Assembly: GCF_024448165.1 (NCBI RefSeq)
Contig: NZ_JAMOLN010000101.1
Location: 1-36,088, forward strand
Direction of reading: 5' to 3'
Source of the DNA: Streptomyces longispororuber
GTDB lineage: Bacteria; Actinomycetota; Actinomycetes; Streptomycetales; Streptomycetaceae
DNA length: 36,088 bases
Both the position numbers and the translations under genes were made by a program. Below are positions 6,821-14,165 of the stretch, in pieces. The stretch's first letter is position 1; each line of letters opens with the position of its first letter. The notes beneath the pieces were generated by a model. The model saw only the letters and a program-made list of their open reading frames with translations. It did no database searches and was not told the DNA's origin.

Positions 6821-7147
6821 ATGGGCATCCAGGACATCATCGAGGGCAAGAAGCAGTGGCGAGCGCACACCGCCCGGGTCAAGGCGCTCCCGCCGGACTA
6901 CCAGATCGTCTACAAGGAGATGCAGAAGTACCTGTTCAAGGTCGGGCCGGTCGACCTCTTCGAAGGGGCCCTGCTCTCCGAGATCGTCGACTTCTTCGAG
7001 GAAGGCGTCGCCGCGGGCAAGGGGGTGGTGGAACTCATCGGCACGGACGTCGCCGCGTTCTGCGACGGCCTGATCAAGGACTCCCGCACCTACGCGGACG
7101 TCTACCAGGAATCCCTCACCAAGGAATCCGACGCAGCCGAGAAGTAG
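6821..7147 (+). CDS. DUF1048 protein, second copy
   Basis: A 108-residue paralogue of the preceding protein. It aligns along the whole length: WRAHTARVKALPPDYQIVY, YLFKVGPVDLF, IVDFFEEGVAAGKGV, VAAFCDGLIKDSRTYADVY. Conserved positions are the central LP(P/D)D, the AFC/GFC motif and the TY near the C-terminus. It lacks the GRNLMP insertion of the first copy, so the two have clearly diverged and may form a heterodimer (inference). It starts one base after the stop of the first copy, so the PadR-DUF1048-DUF1048 genes form one tightly packed operon. The exporter genes follow after 191 bases that contain a hairpin, so they may be partly separately expressed. Confidence 0.87.
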   Translation: MGIQDIIEGKKQWRAHTARVKALPPDYQIVYKEMQKYLFKVGPVDLFEGALLSEIVDFFEEGVAAGKGVVELIGTDVAAFCDGLIKDSRTYADVYQESLTKESDAAEK

Positions 7148-7171
7148 CACCCTGCTGCAGGACGCCCGAAG

Positions 7172-7218
7172 CCGCCGCAGATCCTGTTCACGCCGCTCGG
7201 CTTACAGGTCTGCGGCGG
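7172..7218 (+). terminator. Long imperfect hairpin upstream of exporter genes
   Basis: CCGCCGCAGATCCTG (7172-7186) pairs with CAGGTCTGCGGCGG (7205-7218): fourteen pairs with one bulged T and an 18-base loop. It stands 25 bases after the second DUF1048 gene and 120 bases before the ABC ATPase gene. It may terminate or attenuate read-through into the exporter genes. The hairpin is seen directly; the effect on transcription is inferred. Confidence 0.5.
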
Positions 7219-7338
7219 GCAGGCCATCCACCCGACACGCCTGCAGAGGCTGACGACTGACATGCAGTCACGGACCGTCGCCCTGCCCCCCGGCTCGGGT
7301 CAACTCCCTGAATATTCGACCTCCCAAAGGAAGTCGTC

Positions 7339-8334
7339 ATGCCTTCATCTGTCATGCACACATCCACTATGAACAGCGGTCACCCGTCCCGTACGGCCGC
7401 GGTCTCAGCCGTCGGACTGCGCAAGTCCTACGGTGACAAGACCGTCCTCGACGGCATCGACCTGCACATCCCGGCCGGCTCCGTGTTCGCCCTGCTCGGA
7501 CCGAACGGCGCCGGCAAGACCACCGCCGTCAAGATCCTCTCCACCCTCATCAGGGCCGACGGCGGACAGGCCCAGGTCGCCGGACACGACGTCGCCGCCG
7601 CACCCGACGGCGTCCGCGCCGCGATCGGTGTCACCGGCCAGTTCTCCGCCGTCGACGGACTGATCACCGGCGAGGAGAACATGCTCCTCATGGCCGACCT
7701 CCACCACCTGCCCAAGCAGGAAGGCCGCCGCGTCGCCGCCGAGCTCCTCGAACGCTTCGACCTCACCAAGGCCGCCAAGAAGCCCGCCTCCACCTACTCC
7801 GGCGGCATGAAGCGCCGCCTCGACATCGCCATGACCCTGGTCGGCAACCCGCGGATCATCTTCCTCGACGAGCCGACCACCGGGCTCGACCCCCGCTCCC
7901 GCCACACCATGTGGGGCATCATCCGCGAGCTCGTCAACGACGGCGTCACCGTCTTCCTCACCACCCAGTACCTCGACGAGGCCGATGAACTCGCCGACCG
8001 CATCGCCGTGCTGAACAACGGCAAGATCGCCGCCGAAGGCACCGCCGACGAACTCAAGCGCCTCATCCCCGGCGGCCACATCCGGCTCCGCTTCACCGAC
8101 CCGGCCGCCTACCACACGGCCGCCGCCACCCTCCGCGAAGTCACCCGCGACGACGACGCCCTCGCCCTGCAGATCCCCAGCGACGGCAGCCAGCGCGAAC
8201 TCCGCTCCATCCTCGACCGGCTCGACTCCGCCGGCATCGAGGCCGACGAACTCACCGTCCACACCCCCGACCTCGACGACGTGTTCTTCGCCCTCACCGG
8301 CGGCACCGACCACACCAAGGAGACCGTCCGATGA
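7339..8334 (+). CDS. DrrA-like ABC exporter ATPase
   Basis: A 331-residue ABC ATPase of the daunorubicin-resistance (DrrA) type, which powers drug or lipid export with a separate ABC-2 permease. Motifs in order are Walker A GPNGAGKTT (54-62), a Q-loop in GVTGQFSAVD, signature YSGGMKRRLD (from Y153), Walker B IIFLDEPTTGLDP (Asp177, Glu178), and TTQYLDEAD. The switch position that is His in most ABC ATPases is Gln210, as is normal in DrrA relatives. The C-terminal 90 residues form the extra domain of this subfamily, ending in the family's LDDVFFALTG motif. AAAGGAAG lies shortly before the ATG at 7339; in-frame ATGs at 7354 and 7369 are less well placed. The gene overlaps the permease gene by ATGA, showing strict coupling. 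The exported compound is unknown. Confidence 0.93.
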   Translation: MPSSVMHTSTMNSGHPSRTAAVSAVGLRKSYGDKTVLDGIDLHIPAGSVFALLGPNGAGKTTAVKILSTLIRADGGQAQVAGHDVAAAPDGVRAAIGVTGQFSAVDGLITGEENMLLMADLHHLPKQEGRRVAAELLERFDLTKAAKKPASTYSGGMKRRLDIAMTLVGNPRIIFLDEPTTGLDPRSRHTMWGIIRELVNDGVTVFLTTQYLDEADELADRIAVLNNGKIAAEGTADELKRLIPGGHIRLRFTDPAAYHTAAATLREVTRDDDALALQIPSDGSQRELRSILDRLDSAGIEADELTVHTPDLDDVFFALTGGTDHTKETVR

Positions 8335-9137
8335 GTGCCCAGCTCGCCACCGCCCACCGCCCCTCCCGGTTCTCCCTCGCGGTCCGTGACTCGTCCACGA
8401 TGCTGCGCCGCAACCTCCTGCACGCCCGGCGCTACCCCTCACTCACCCTGAACCTGCTGCTCACCCCGGTCATGCTGCTCCTGCTCTTCGTCTACATCTT
8501 CGGCAGCGCCATGAGCGGCGGCGCGGGCCGCGACGCCTACATCGCGTACGTCGTCCCGGGCATCCTGCTGATGACCGTCGGCTCCACCGTGGTGGGCACG
8601 GCCGTGTCGGTCGCGATGGACATGAGCGAGGGCATCATCGCCCGCTTCCGCACGATGGCCATCCACCGCGGCTCGATCCTCATCGGGCACGTGATCGGCA
8701 GCGTGCTCCAGTCGGTCGTCAGCGTGGTGTTCGTGGGCGCCGTCGGCGTCGCCATCGGCTTCCGGTCCACCGACGCCACCGTCCTGGAGTGGGTCGCGGC
8801 CTTCGGTCTCCTGGTGCTCTTCGCCACCTCGCTGACCTGGATCGCCGTCGGCATGGGACTGACCAGCCCGAACGCGGAGGGCGCCAGCAACAACGCGACC
8901 CCGCTGATCCTGCTGCCGCTGATCTCCAGCGCGTTCGTCCCGCTGCACTCGATGCCGGGCTGGTTCCAGCCGATCGCCGAGTACCAGCCCTTCACGCCCG
9001 CCATCGAGACCCTGCGCGGCCTGCTCCTCGGCACCGAGATCGGCAACAACGGCTGGATCGCCCTCGTCTGGTGCGTGGCGCTCATCTCGCTCGGCTACTT
9101 CTGGTCGAAGTCGGTCTTCGACCGCGACCCGAAGTAG
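8331..9137 (+). CDS. DrrB-like ABC-2 exporter permease
   Basis: A 268-residue membrane protein of the ABC-2 type, forming the channel for the adjacent ATPase. About six hydrophobic segments are visible, the first after a cytoplasmic N-terminus (SLTLNLLLTPVMLLLLFVYI). The typical ABC-2 elements are present: YVVPGILLMTVGSTVVGTAV, a DMSEGIIARFRTM coupling helix, and the late LPLISSAFVPLHSMPGWFQP with the conserved MP-W pattern. The ATG lies within the end of the ATPase gene. The pair together resembles DrrAB of anthracycline producers, but no antibiotic biosynthesis gene is in the window, so it is more likely a general efflux or resistance system induced through PadR. Confidence 0.93.
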   Translation: MSAQLATAHRPSRFSLAVRDSSTMLRRNLLHARRYPSLTLNLLLTPVMLLLLFVYIFGSAMSGGAGRDAYIAYVVPGILLMTVGSTVVGTAVSVAMDMSEGIIARFRTMAIHRGSILIGHVIGSVLQSVVSVVFVGAVGVAIGFRSTDATVLEWVAAFGLLVLFATSLTWIAVGMGLTSPNAEGASNNATPLILLPLISSAFVPLHSMPGWFQPIAEYQPFTPAIETLRGLLLGTEIGNNGWIALVWCVALISLGYFWSKSVFDRDPK

Positions 9138-9144
9138 CCGAAGG

Positions 9145-10890
9145 TCAGAACCGCAGCTCCCCATGGGCGCCCGCCGGCACGGCGGGCGCCTTCGGCGTGA
9201 CCGGCCTCAACTCCCGGTACGGGGCGCCCTGTTCGGGCCGCGGGTCGCTCTCACCCCGGTTCGGCCAGTACGCCATCGCCCGCTCGGCCTGCGCCGTGAT
9301 GGTCAGGGAGGGGTTGACGCCGAGGTTCGCGGAGACCGCCGAGCCGTCGACGACCGAGATGCCCGGATGGCCGTAGAGCCGGTGGTAGGGGTCGATGACG
9401 CCGCTGCGCTCCGAGTCGCCGATGACGCAGCCGCCGAGGAAGTGCGCGGTGAGCGGTTTGCCCAGCAGCTCGCCGAGGTTCGTCCCGGCGAAGCCGTTGA
9501 TGGACTCGGCGATCAGGCCCGCCGCCTGCCAGCCTTCGGGAATGTGCACGGGGTTGGGCCGCCCGTGCCCCTGCTCCGCGGTGAGCGCGCCCCTTCTGGT
9601 GAGGCCCGTGGTGAGCGAGTTGTCGTGGGTCTGCATGACGAGCCCGATGATGGTCCGCTCGGACCAGTGGCGCAGGGCGACGGTCCGGGCGACGAGCACC
9701 GGGTGGGAGAGGAACGCGAGGGCGGCGGCCAGGGGCTTGGGCAGGTTCTGCCGGTACTGCGGCACGCAGATCAGGGCCATGAGGTTGGAGCCCTTGCCGT
9801 AGCGGACGTTCTCGATGTGGGTGTTCTCGTTCGGGTGGACGGAGGAGGTGATGGCGACGCCGCGGGTGAAGTCGACGTCCCGCCGCCCGAGCCTCCGCGG
9901 CCAGGTCAACGCCCCCACCAGCGCTTCGGAGTTGGTGCGGGTCAGCACGCCGAGGCGGTCGGACAGGCGGGGCAGGGTGCCGTCGGCCTTCATGCGGTGC
10001 AGCAGGGTCTGGGTGCCGTACGTGCCCGCGGCCAGGACCACGCGACGGGCGCGCAGGACGGTGCGGCGGCCACGGCGCGGCCTGTTCGTGGGGACGGTCG
10101 TGACCTCGTAGGTGCCGTCGTCCCGCTCGCGCACCGAGGTGACGGTCGTCAGGGGCCGCACCTCGGCGCCGGCCCGTTCGGCGAGGTGGAGGTAGTTCTC
10201 CGTGAGGATGTTCTTGGCGCCGACGCGGCAGCCGGTCATGCAGGAGCCGCACTCGGTGCAGGCGGCGCGGGCGGGCCCGGCGCCGCCGAAGTAGGGGTCC
10301 CTGACCTCCGCGCCCGGCGGAGCAGTTGCGCTGCCGTCGGCGTCCTTGCCGTCGCCGAAGAAGACACCGACGGGGGTGAGCCGGAAGGTGTCCCCCGCGC
10401 CCATCCGGCCGGCCGCGTCGCGCAGCAGCTCGTCGGCCTCGGTCGTGGTCGGGTTGGTGCGTACGCCGAGCATGCGGCGGGCCTGGTCGTAGTACGGGGC
10501 GAGTTCGGTGCGCCAGTCCGTGATGTCCGCCCACTGCCGGTCCCGGAAGAACGCGGGCGGGGGCACGTACAGCGTGTTGGCGTAGTTGAGCGAGCCGCCG
10601 CCGACGCCCGCCCCGGCGAGCACCATCACGTTCTTCATGAGGTGGACGCGCTGGATGCCGTACAGGCCGAGGCGGGGCGCCCACAGGTAGTCGCGCAGCT
10701 TCAGGGACGTGCGGGGCAGGGTGTCGCGGGTGTAGCGGCGGCCCGCCTCCAGCACGCCCACCCGGTAGCCCTTCTCGGTCAGCCGGAGCGCGGAGACGGA
10801 GCCGCCGAAGCCGGAGCCGACGACGAGGACGTCGAAGACGTCCAAGTCGTCGGCGTTCATGGGGGCCTCGGTGTCCGTGGGCTCAGGCAC
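9145..10890 (-). CDS. GMC-family FAD oxidoreductase, cholesterol-oxidase-like
   Basis: A 581-residue flavoprotein of the glucose-methanol-choline family. The N-terminal FAD-binding motif is GSGFGG (25-30), followed by VLEAGRRY. The C-terminal GMC_oxred_C segment includes LGGCVIGD, GHPGISVVDGSAV and NPSLTITAQAERAM. The middle carries a tight four-cysteine motif, C-x2-C-x2-C-x3-C (Cys211, 214, 217, 221), typical of the bacterial cholesterol-oxidase/long-chain alcohol oxidase branch. It probably oxidises a sterol or long-chain alcohol. The GTG start at 10890 lies within the end of the acyl-CoA ligase gene and follows GAGGAG with a seven-base spacer; the ATG at 10860 is an alternative that would remove ten residues. 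It is translationally coupled to the ligase, and both are likely under TetR control. The gene ends seven bases from the exporter permease, which converges. Confidence 0.9.
   Translation of the reverse strand: MPEPTDTEAPMNADDLDVFDVLVVGSGFGGSVSALRLTEKGYRVGVLEAGRRYTRDTLPRTSLKLRDYLWAPRLGLYGIQRVHLMKNVMVLAGAGVGGGSLNYANTLYVPPPAFFRDRQWADITDWRTELAPYYDQARRMLGVRTNPTTTEADELLRDAAGRMGAGDTFRLTPVGVFFGDGKDADGSATAPPGAEVRDPYFGGAGPARAACTECGSCMTGCRVGAKNILTENYLHLAERAGAEVRPLTTVTSVRERDDGTYEVTTVPTNRPRRGRRTVLRARRVVLAAGTYGTQTLLHRMKADGTLPRLSDRLGVLTRTNSEALVGALTWPRRLGRRDVDFTRGVAITSSVHPNENTHIENVRYGKGSNLMALICVPQYRQNLPKPLAAALAFLSHPVLVARTVALRHWSERTIIGLVMQTHDNSLTTGLTRRGALTAEQGHGRPNPVHIPEGWQAAGLIAESINGFAGTNLGELLGKPLTAHFLGGCVIGDSERSGVIDPYHRLYGHPGISVVDGSAVSANLGVNPSLTITAQAERAMAYWPNRGESDPRPEQGAPYRELRPVTPKAPAVPAGAHGELRF
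9166..9190. terminator. Perfect GC hairpin at convergent gene ends
   Basis: GGCGCCCGCC (9166-9175) and GGCGGGCGCC (9181-9190) form a perfect ten-pair stem with a five-base loop. It lies 28 bases beyond the exporter permease stop and inside the last codons of the GMC gene on the other strand. It is a good candidate terminator for the exporter operon. No T-tract is present. Confidence 0.6.
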
Positions 10891-12817
10891 CGTACAGCTC
10901 CTCGATCTCCCGCTCGTACGCCGCCGTGACGGCCCGCCGTTTGATCTTCAGGGAGGGGGTGAGCAGTCCGTTGTCCTCGGTGAACTCCCCTTCCACCAGG
11001 GCGAACTTGCGGATCGACTCGGCTCGCGAGACGGCCTCGTTGGCGTAGTCGACGGCCCGCTGCACGGCCGCGACCATGCGCGGGTCCCGGATCACCTCGG
11101 ACATCGGGGTGTCGGCGGGGAGTTTGCGCACGGTCAGCCAGTGGGCGACGGACTCGGGTTCGAGGGTGATGACGGCGCCGACGTAGGACCGGTTGTCGCC
11201 GACGACGATGCACTGGCCGACCGGTGAGCGGCTGCGCAGCCGGTCCTCCAGGACGGCGGGCGAGACGTTCTTGCCGCCGCTGGTGACGAGGATGTCCTTC
11301 TTGCGGCCGGTGATCGCGAGGTAGCCGTCGTCGTCGAGCGCGCCGAGGTCGCCGGTCGCGAACCAGCCGTCGGCGTCGAGGACTTCGGCGGTCGCCGTCT
11401 CGTTCTGCCAGTACGCGCCGAAGACGATGCCGCCCCTGACGAGGACCTCGCCGTCGTCGGCGATCCGGATCGTGGTGCCGGGCACGGGCAGGCCGACGGT
11501 GCCGGGCCGGGGCCGCAGAGGCGGGGTGATGGTGGCGGCGGCGGTCGTCTCGGTCAGGCCGTAGCCCTCGTAGATGACGATTCCGGCGGTGTAGAAGAAC
11601 AGGTTGAGGCTGCGGTCGAGCGGGGAGCCGCCGCTGATCGCGTACCGGAGGCGGCCGCCCAGCTCCTTGCGGACGCGGCGGTAGACGAGCAGGTCGTAGA
11701 GGCCCGTGGCGAGGGTGAGGCCGAGCGAGGGGCCCTTGCCGTTCTTCTCCAGGAAGCGGGCCAGGTGCTCCTCGCCGAACCGCACCGCGATCCGGTCGGC
11801 CCGCTCGAAGGAGGCGCCGCGGCCGATCTTCTCGGCGGTGGCCCGGCCGGTCTCGTGGATCTTCTCGAAGAGGTACGGGACGCCGACCACGAACGTCGGC
11901 CGGAACGAGCGGAGTTCGGGCCGCAGCTCGTCCGGTTTGATGCTCGGGCAGTGGCCGAGCTCGATCCGGGCGAGCAGGCACGCCACCTGGATGGTCCGGC
12001 CCAGGATGTGCGCGAGCGGCAGGAAGAGCAGCGTCGAGGCGGTCTGCCCGGTGATGGCCTTGAAGATGGGGTGGAGCAGCTCGACCGTGTTGGCGGCCTC
12101 GGCGTGGAGGTTGCCGTGGGTGAGGACGCAGCCCTTGGGGCGGCCCGTCGTCCCGGAGGTGTAGCAGACGGTGGCGACGCTGTCGGGGGTCAGGGCGGCG
12201 CGCCGCTTGGTGACCTCCTCGTCGGGGATCTCCCGTCCCGTGGTGGCGAGTTCGAGGACGGCGCCCGCGTCGAGCTGCCACATGCCCGGCCGGTCGGCGT
12301 CGGGCAGGGCGGCGAGTCCGGCAGCGGCTGTGGCGACGTTCTCGGGCGTCTCCACGATGAGGATGCGGGCGCCCGAGTCCCGGACGATCCACTCGATCTG
12401 CTCGGCCGACGAGGTGGCGTAGATGGGGACGGTCTGGCCGCCGGCCGCCCAGATCGCGAAGTCGAGGACCTGCCATTCGTAGCGGGTCCTGGACATCAGG
12501 GCGACCCGTCCGCCCGGTTCGAGTCCGGCGGCGATCAACCCCTTGGCGGCGGCGGTGACTTCACGGGCGAAGGCGGCCGCGGTGACCGGTTTCCACTCGC
12601 CGGCCTCCTTGCGCCGCACCACGACGGCGTCCGGTTCCTCCGCGGCGTTCACGAAGGGGATGTCGGCGGGGGTGGACCCGTCGGCGGGCGGTTCGGCGAG
12701 CGGCGCGACGCGCGCCTCGCGGACCACGCCCCGCTCGTCCCTGACGAGTTCGACGGTGGCGCGGTCGGCCAGGTCGCTGCGCTCCCTGGCCCGCTTCAGA
12801 TCCTTGCGTACGCCCAT
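10883..12817 (-). CDS. Long-chain acyl-CoA ligase (FadD15-like)
   Basis: A 644-residue AMP-forming ligase that activates a fatty or other carboxylic acid with ATP and coenzyme A. The phosphate-binding motif YTSGTTGRPKG is at residues 219-229. Other signatures are the EGYGLTET segment, YWQNETATAEVLDADGWFATGDLG, and GRKKDILVTSGGKNVSP with the hinge region before the C-terminal domain. The length and the divergent C-terminus (LTPSLKIKRRAVTAAYEREIEELY) are typical of the FadD15 long-chain group of actinobacteria. The ATG follows GGGAG six bases upstream. Its control region contains a CTTAC-N6-GTAAG site also found at the divergent TetR/SCP2 promoter. The GMC gene overlaps its stop by eight bases. 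The natural substrate is unknown; the SCP2 and acyl-CoA dehydrogenase neighbours suggest lipid or sterol side-chain degradation. Confidence 0.93.
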   Translation of the reverse strand: MGVRKDLKRARERSDLADRATVELVRDERGVVREARVAPLAEPPADGSTPADIPFVNAAEEPDAVVVRRKEAGEWKPVTAAAFAREVTAAAKGLIAAGLEPGGRVALMSRTRYEWQVLDFAIWAAGGQTVPIYATSSAEQIEWIVRDSGARILIVETPENVATAAAGLAALPDADRPGMWQLDAGAVLELATTGREIPDEEVTKRRAALTPDSVATVCYTSGTTGRPKGCVLTHGNLHAEAANTVELLHPIFKAITGQTASTLLFLPLAHILGRTIQVACLLARIELGHCPSIKPDELRPELRSFRPTFVVGVPYLFEKIHETGRATAEKIGRGASFERADRIAVRFGEEHLARFLEKNGKGPSLGLTLATGLYDLLVYRRVRKELGGRLRYAISGGSPLDRSLNLFFYTAGIVIYEGYGLTETTAAATITPPLRPRPGTVGLPVPGTTIRIADDGEVLVRGGIVFGAYWQNETATAEVLDADGWFATGDLGALDDDGYLAITGRKKDILVTSGGKNVSPAVLEDRLRSRSPVGQCIVVGDNRSYVGAVITLEPESVAHWLTVRKLPADTPMSEVIRDPRMVAAVQRAVDYANEAVSRAESIRKFALVEGEFTEDNGLLTPSLKIKRRAVTAAYEREIEELYGA

Positions 12818-12868
12818 GACGGCTCCCGGTCGCGCGGCGGCACGTGCTGGTACTTACTCGGGGGTCAA

Positions 12869-12884
12869 CTTACCGACGCGTAAG
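12869..12884. promoter_or_regulatory. TetR operator, ligase promoter copy
   Basis: CTTAC (12869-12873), six bases and GTAAG (12880-12884) form a perfect dyad, 52 bases upstream of the ligase start. The same dyad with the same spacer occurs at 13638-13653 before the SCP2 and TetR genes. Two occurrences in the two control regions of one TetR locus strongly suggest the binding site of that TetR protein. Confidence 0.7.
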
Positions 12885-12933
12885 GAAAATTCAATGGGTC
12901 GTACGGGAATTGGTCCGCGGCCGACGCGGCAGG

Positions 12934-13608
12934 TCACGCCTGCGGCAGCCACGCCTCGCCGTCGAGCACGTCACGCATGCCCACCCACACCATGTTCATC
13001 AGGCGCAGGGTGATGCCCTCCGGGGACTGGTCGGGGTTGCGCTCCATCCAGTCGGTGAGCGAGTCGGCCGCGCCCACCAGCGCGTGGGCGACGAAGTCGG
13101 CGTCCTGGTCGCCCAGTCGGGAGCCGCGGCCGCTGTCCGAGATGCCGTCCCTGATCAGCCCGGCGACCTCGCCCATCACCGCGCGCCGGGCCTCGGCGAC
13201 GGCGTCGGCGATGGCCTCGCTCAGCTCGGAGGCCTGCCGGTGCAGCACCACCCAGCTGTCGCGGTGCGCGGCGACGAACGCGAAGAAGGCCGAAAGCCCT
13301 GCGTAGAGCCGGAGTTCGGGCGCGGCGCCGGCGCCGCGCGCGGCCTCCTGGAAGGCGCTGACGAGCCGCTCGGCCTCGCGCCGCAGGCACGCGAGGAACA
13401 GCCCTTCCTTGGAGTCCAGGTACAGATAGACCATCGGCTTGGAGATCCCGGCGAGTTCGGCGATCTCGTCGACCGCGGCCGCGTGATAGCCGCGCTTGGC
13501 GAAGACCCGCACCGCCACGTCGATGATCTGCTGCTCGCGCACTTGCCGCGGCACGCGCTTCCGGCGCCCCGCCGTGCGCCCTTGAGCTGCTCCCGATGTC
13601 CCCGTCAC
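12934..13608 (-). CDS. TetR-family transcriptional regulator
   Basis: A 224-residue TetR repressor. The N-terminal DNA-binding domain contains QIIDVAVRVFAKRGYHAAAVDEIAELAGISKPMVYLYLDSK as one continuous family signature (about residues 27-67; recognition helix around ISKPMVYLYL). The C-terminal part is helical and would bind a lipid-like ligand such as an acyl-CoA (inference). It starts with GTG at 13606-13608 and is transcribed away from the SCP2 gene and toward the ligase gene, separated from it by 116 bases. Operator-like dyads lie both in its own divergent promoter and in front of the ligase-GMC pair, so it probably controls itself, the SCP2-dehydrogenase operon and the ligase-GMC operon. 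Confidence 0.94.
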   Translation of the reverse strand: MTGTSGAAQGRTAGRRKRVPRQVREQQIIDVAVRVFAKRGYHAAAVDEIAELAGISKPMVYLYLDSKEGLFLACLRREAERLVSAFQEAARGAGAAPELRLYAGLSAFFAFVAAHRDSWVVLHRQASELSEAIADAVAEARRAVMGEVAGLIRDGISDSGRGSRLGDQDADFVAHALVGAADSLTDWMERNPDQSPEGITLRLMNMVWVGMRDVLDGEAWLPQA

Positions 13609-13637
13609 CCTTGTCAGCCTACCTACGTCGCCGTAAC

Positions 13638-13669
13638 CTTACCAATCAGTAAGTTTACTAAACAGTAAG
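13638..13669. promoter_or_regulatory. Tandem TetR operators in divergent promoter
   Basis: CTTAC (13638-13642)-N6-GTAAG (13649-13653) is followed by TTTAC (13654-13658)-N6-GTAAG (13665-13669), so two dyads stand head to tail with a 16-base period. The second runs into the ribosome site of the SCP2 gene (AAGGAG at 13667-13672). The first is identical in both half-sites and spacing to the dyad before the ligase gene at 12869-12884. Confidence 0.72.
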
Positions 13670-13679
13670 GAGCATGGGC

Positions 13680-14147
13680 ATGAGCGGTGCCGACGAGATC
13701 GCGGCCCTCGACTTCGCGAGCGTCACGCCCGAGGAGTTCGCGCGGATCGTGAAGGGCCTGTCCGCGAAGGAGATCAGCACGATCGCCCAGGACGGCGCGC
13801 TGCGCACGCGCATCCTCAAGGAGGTCTTCGGGCGCATGGAGCGGCAGTTCAAGCCGGATGTCGCCGGATCCCTCGAGGCGGTCGTCCGCTGGAAGATCAC
13901 CGGCCAGGGCGACAACCCCGAGGTGGTCTACGAGACGCGGATCAGCGGCGGCGCGTGCACGGTCACCGAGGGCCGCTCGGAAGGCGAGCCGCGGGTCACG
14001 CTCGTCATGGGCGACGCGGAGTTCCTCAAGCTGGTGTCGGGCAACTCCTCGCCCGTCACGATGTTCATGATGCGCAAGGTGAAGATCGCGGGCGATGTGG
14101 CGCTCGCCTCGGGGCTGACCCGCTACTTCGACATTCCCAAGGCGTGA
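13680..14147 (+). CDS. SCP2 sterol-carrier-domain protein
   Basis: A 155-residue single-domain protein of the SCP2 sterol-binding type. After an N-terminal helical part (FASVTPEEFARIVKGLSAKEI), the SCP2 fold is seen in RMERQFKPD, VVRWKITGQGDNPEVVYETRI, TVTEGRSEGEPRVTLVMGDAEFLKLVSGN and MFMMRKVKIAGDVALA, the last being the conserved segment before the final helix. Such proteins bind fatty acyl chains, sterols or similar lipids in the cytoplasm. The ATG at 13680 is preferred over the ATG at 13674, because the AAGGAG at 13667-13672 is then seven bases away rather than one. The acyl-CoA dehydrogenase gene begins 18 bases downstream, so the pair forms an operon. It probably presents or sequesters the substrate for the dehydrogenase. 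Confidence 0.92.
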   Translation: MSGADEIAALDFASVTPEEFARIVKGLSAKEISTIAQDGALRTRILKEVFGRMERQFKPDVAGSLEAVVRWKITGQGDNPEVVYETRISGGACTVTEGRSEGEPRVTLVMGDAEFLKLVSGNSSPVTMFMMRKVKIAGDVALASGLTRYFDIPKA

Positions 14148-14165
14148 GGGGAGACACCGTCCGTC

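Noticed and set aside
7339..9137. Calling the exporter a daunorubicin resistance system.
   Set aside because: DrrAB-like ATPase and permease genes are very common in Streptomyces, and no anthracycline biosynthesis gene is in the window.
9163..10929. Long open frame on the plus strand opposite the GMC gene.
   Set aside because: It has a composition typical of the antisense of a high-GC gene, with no family similarity, while the minus strand holds all GMC motifs.
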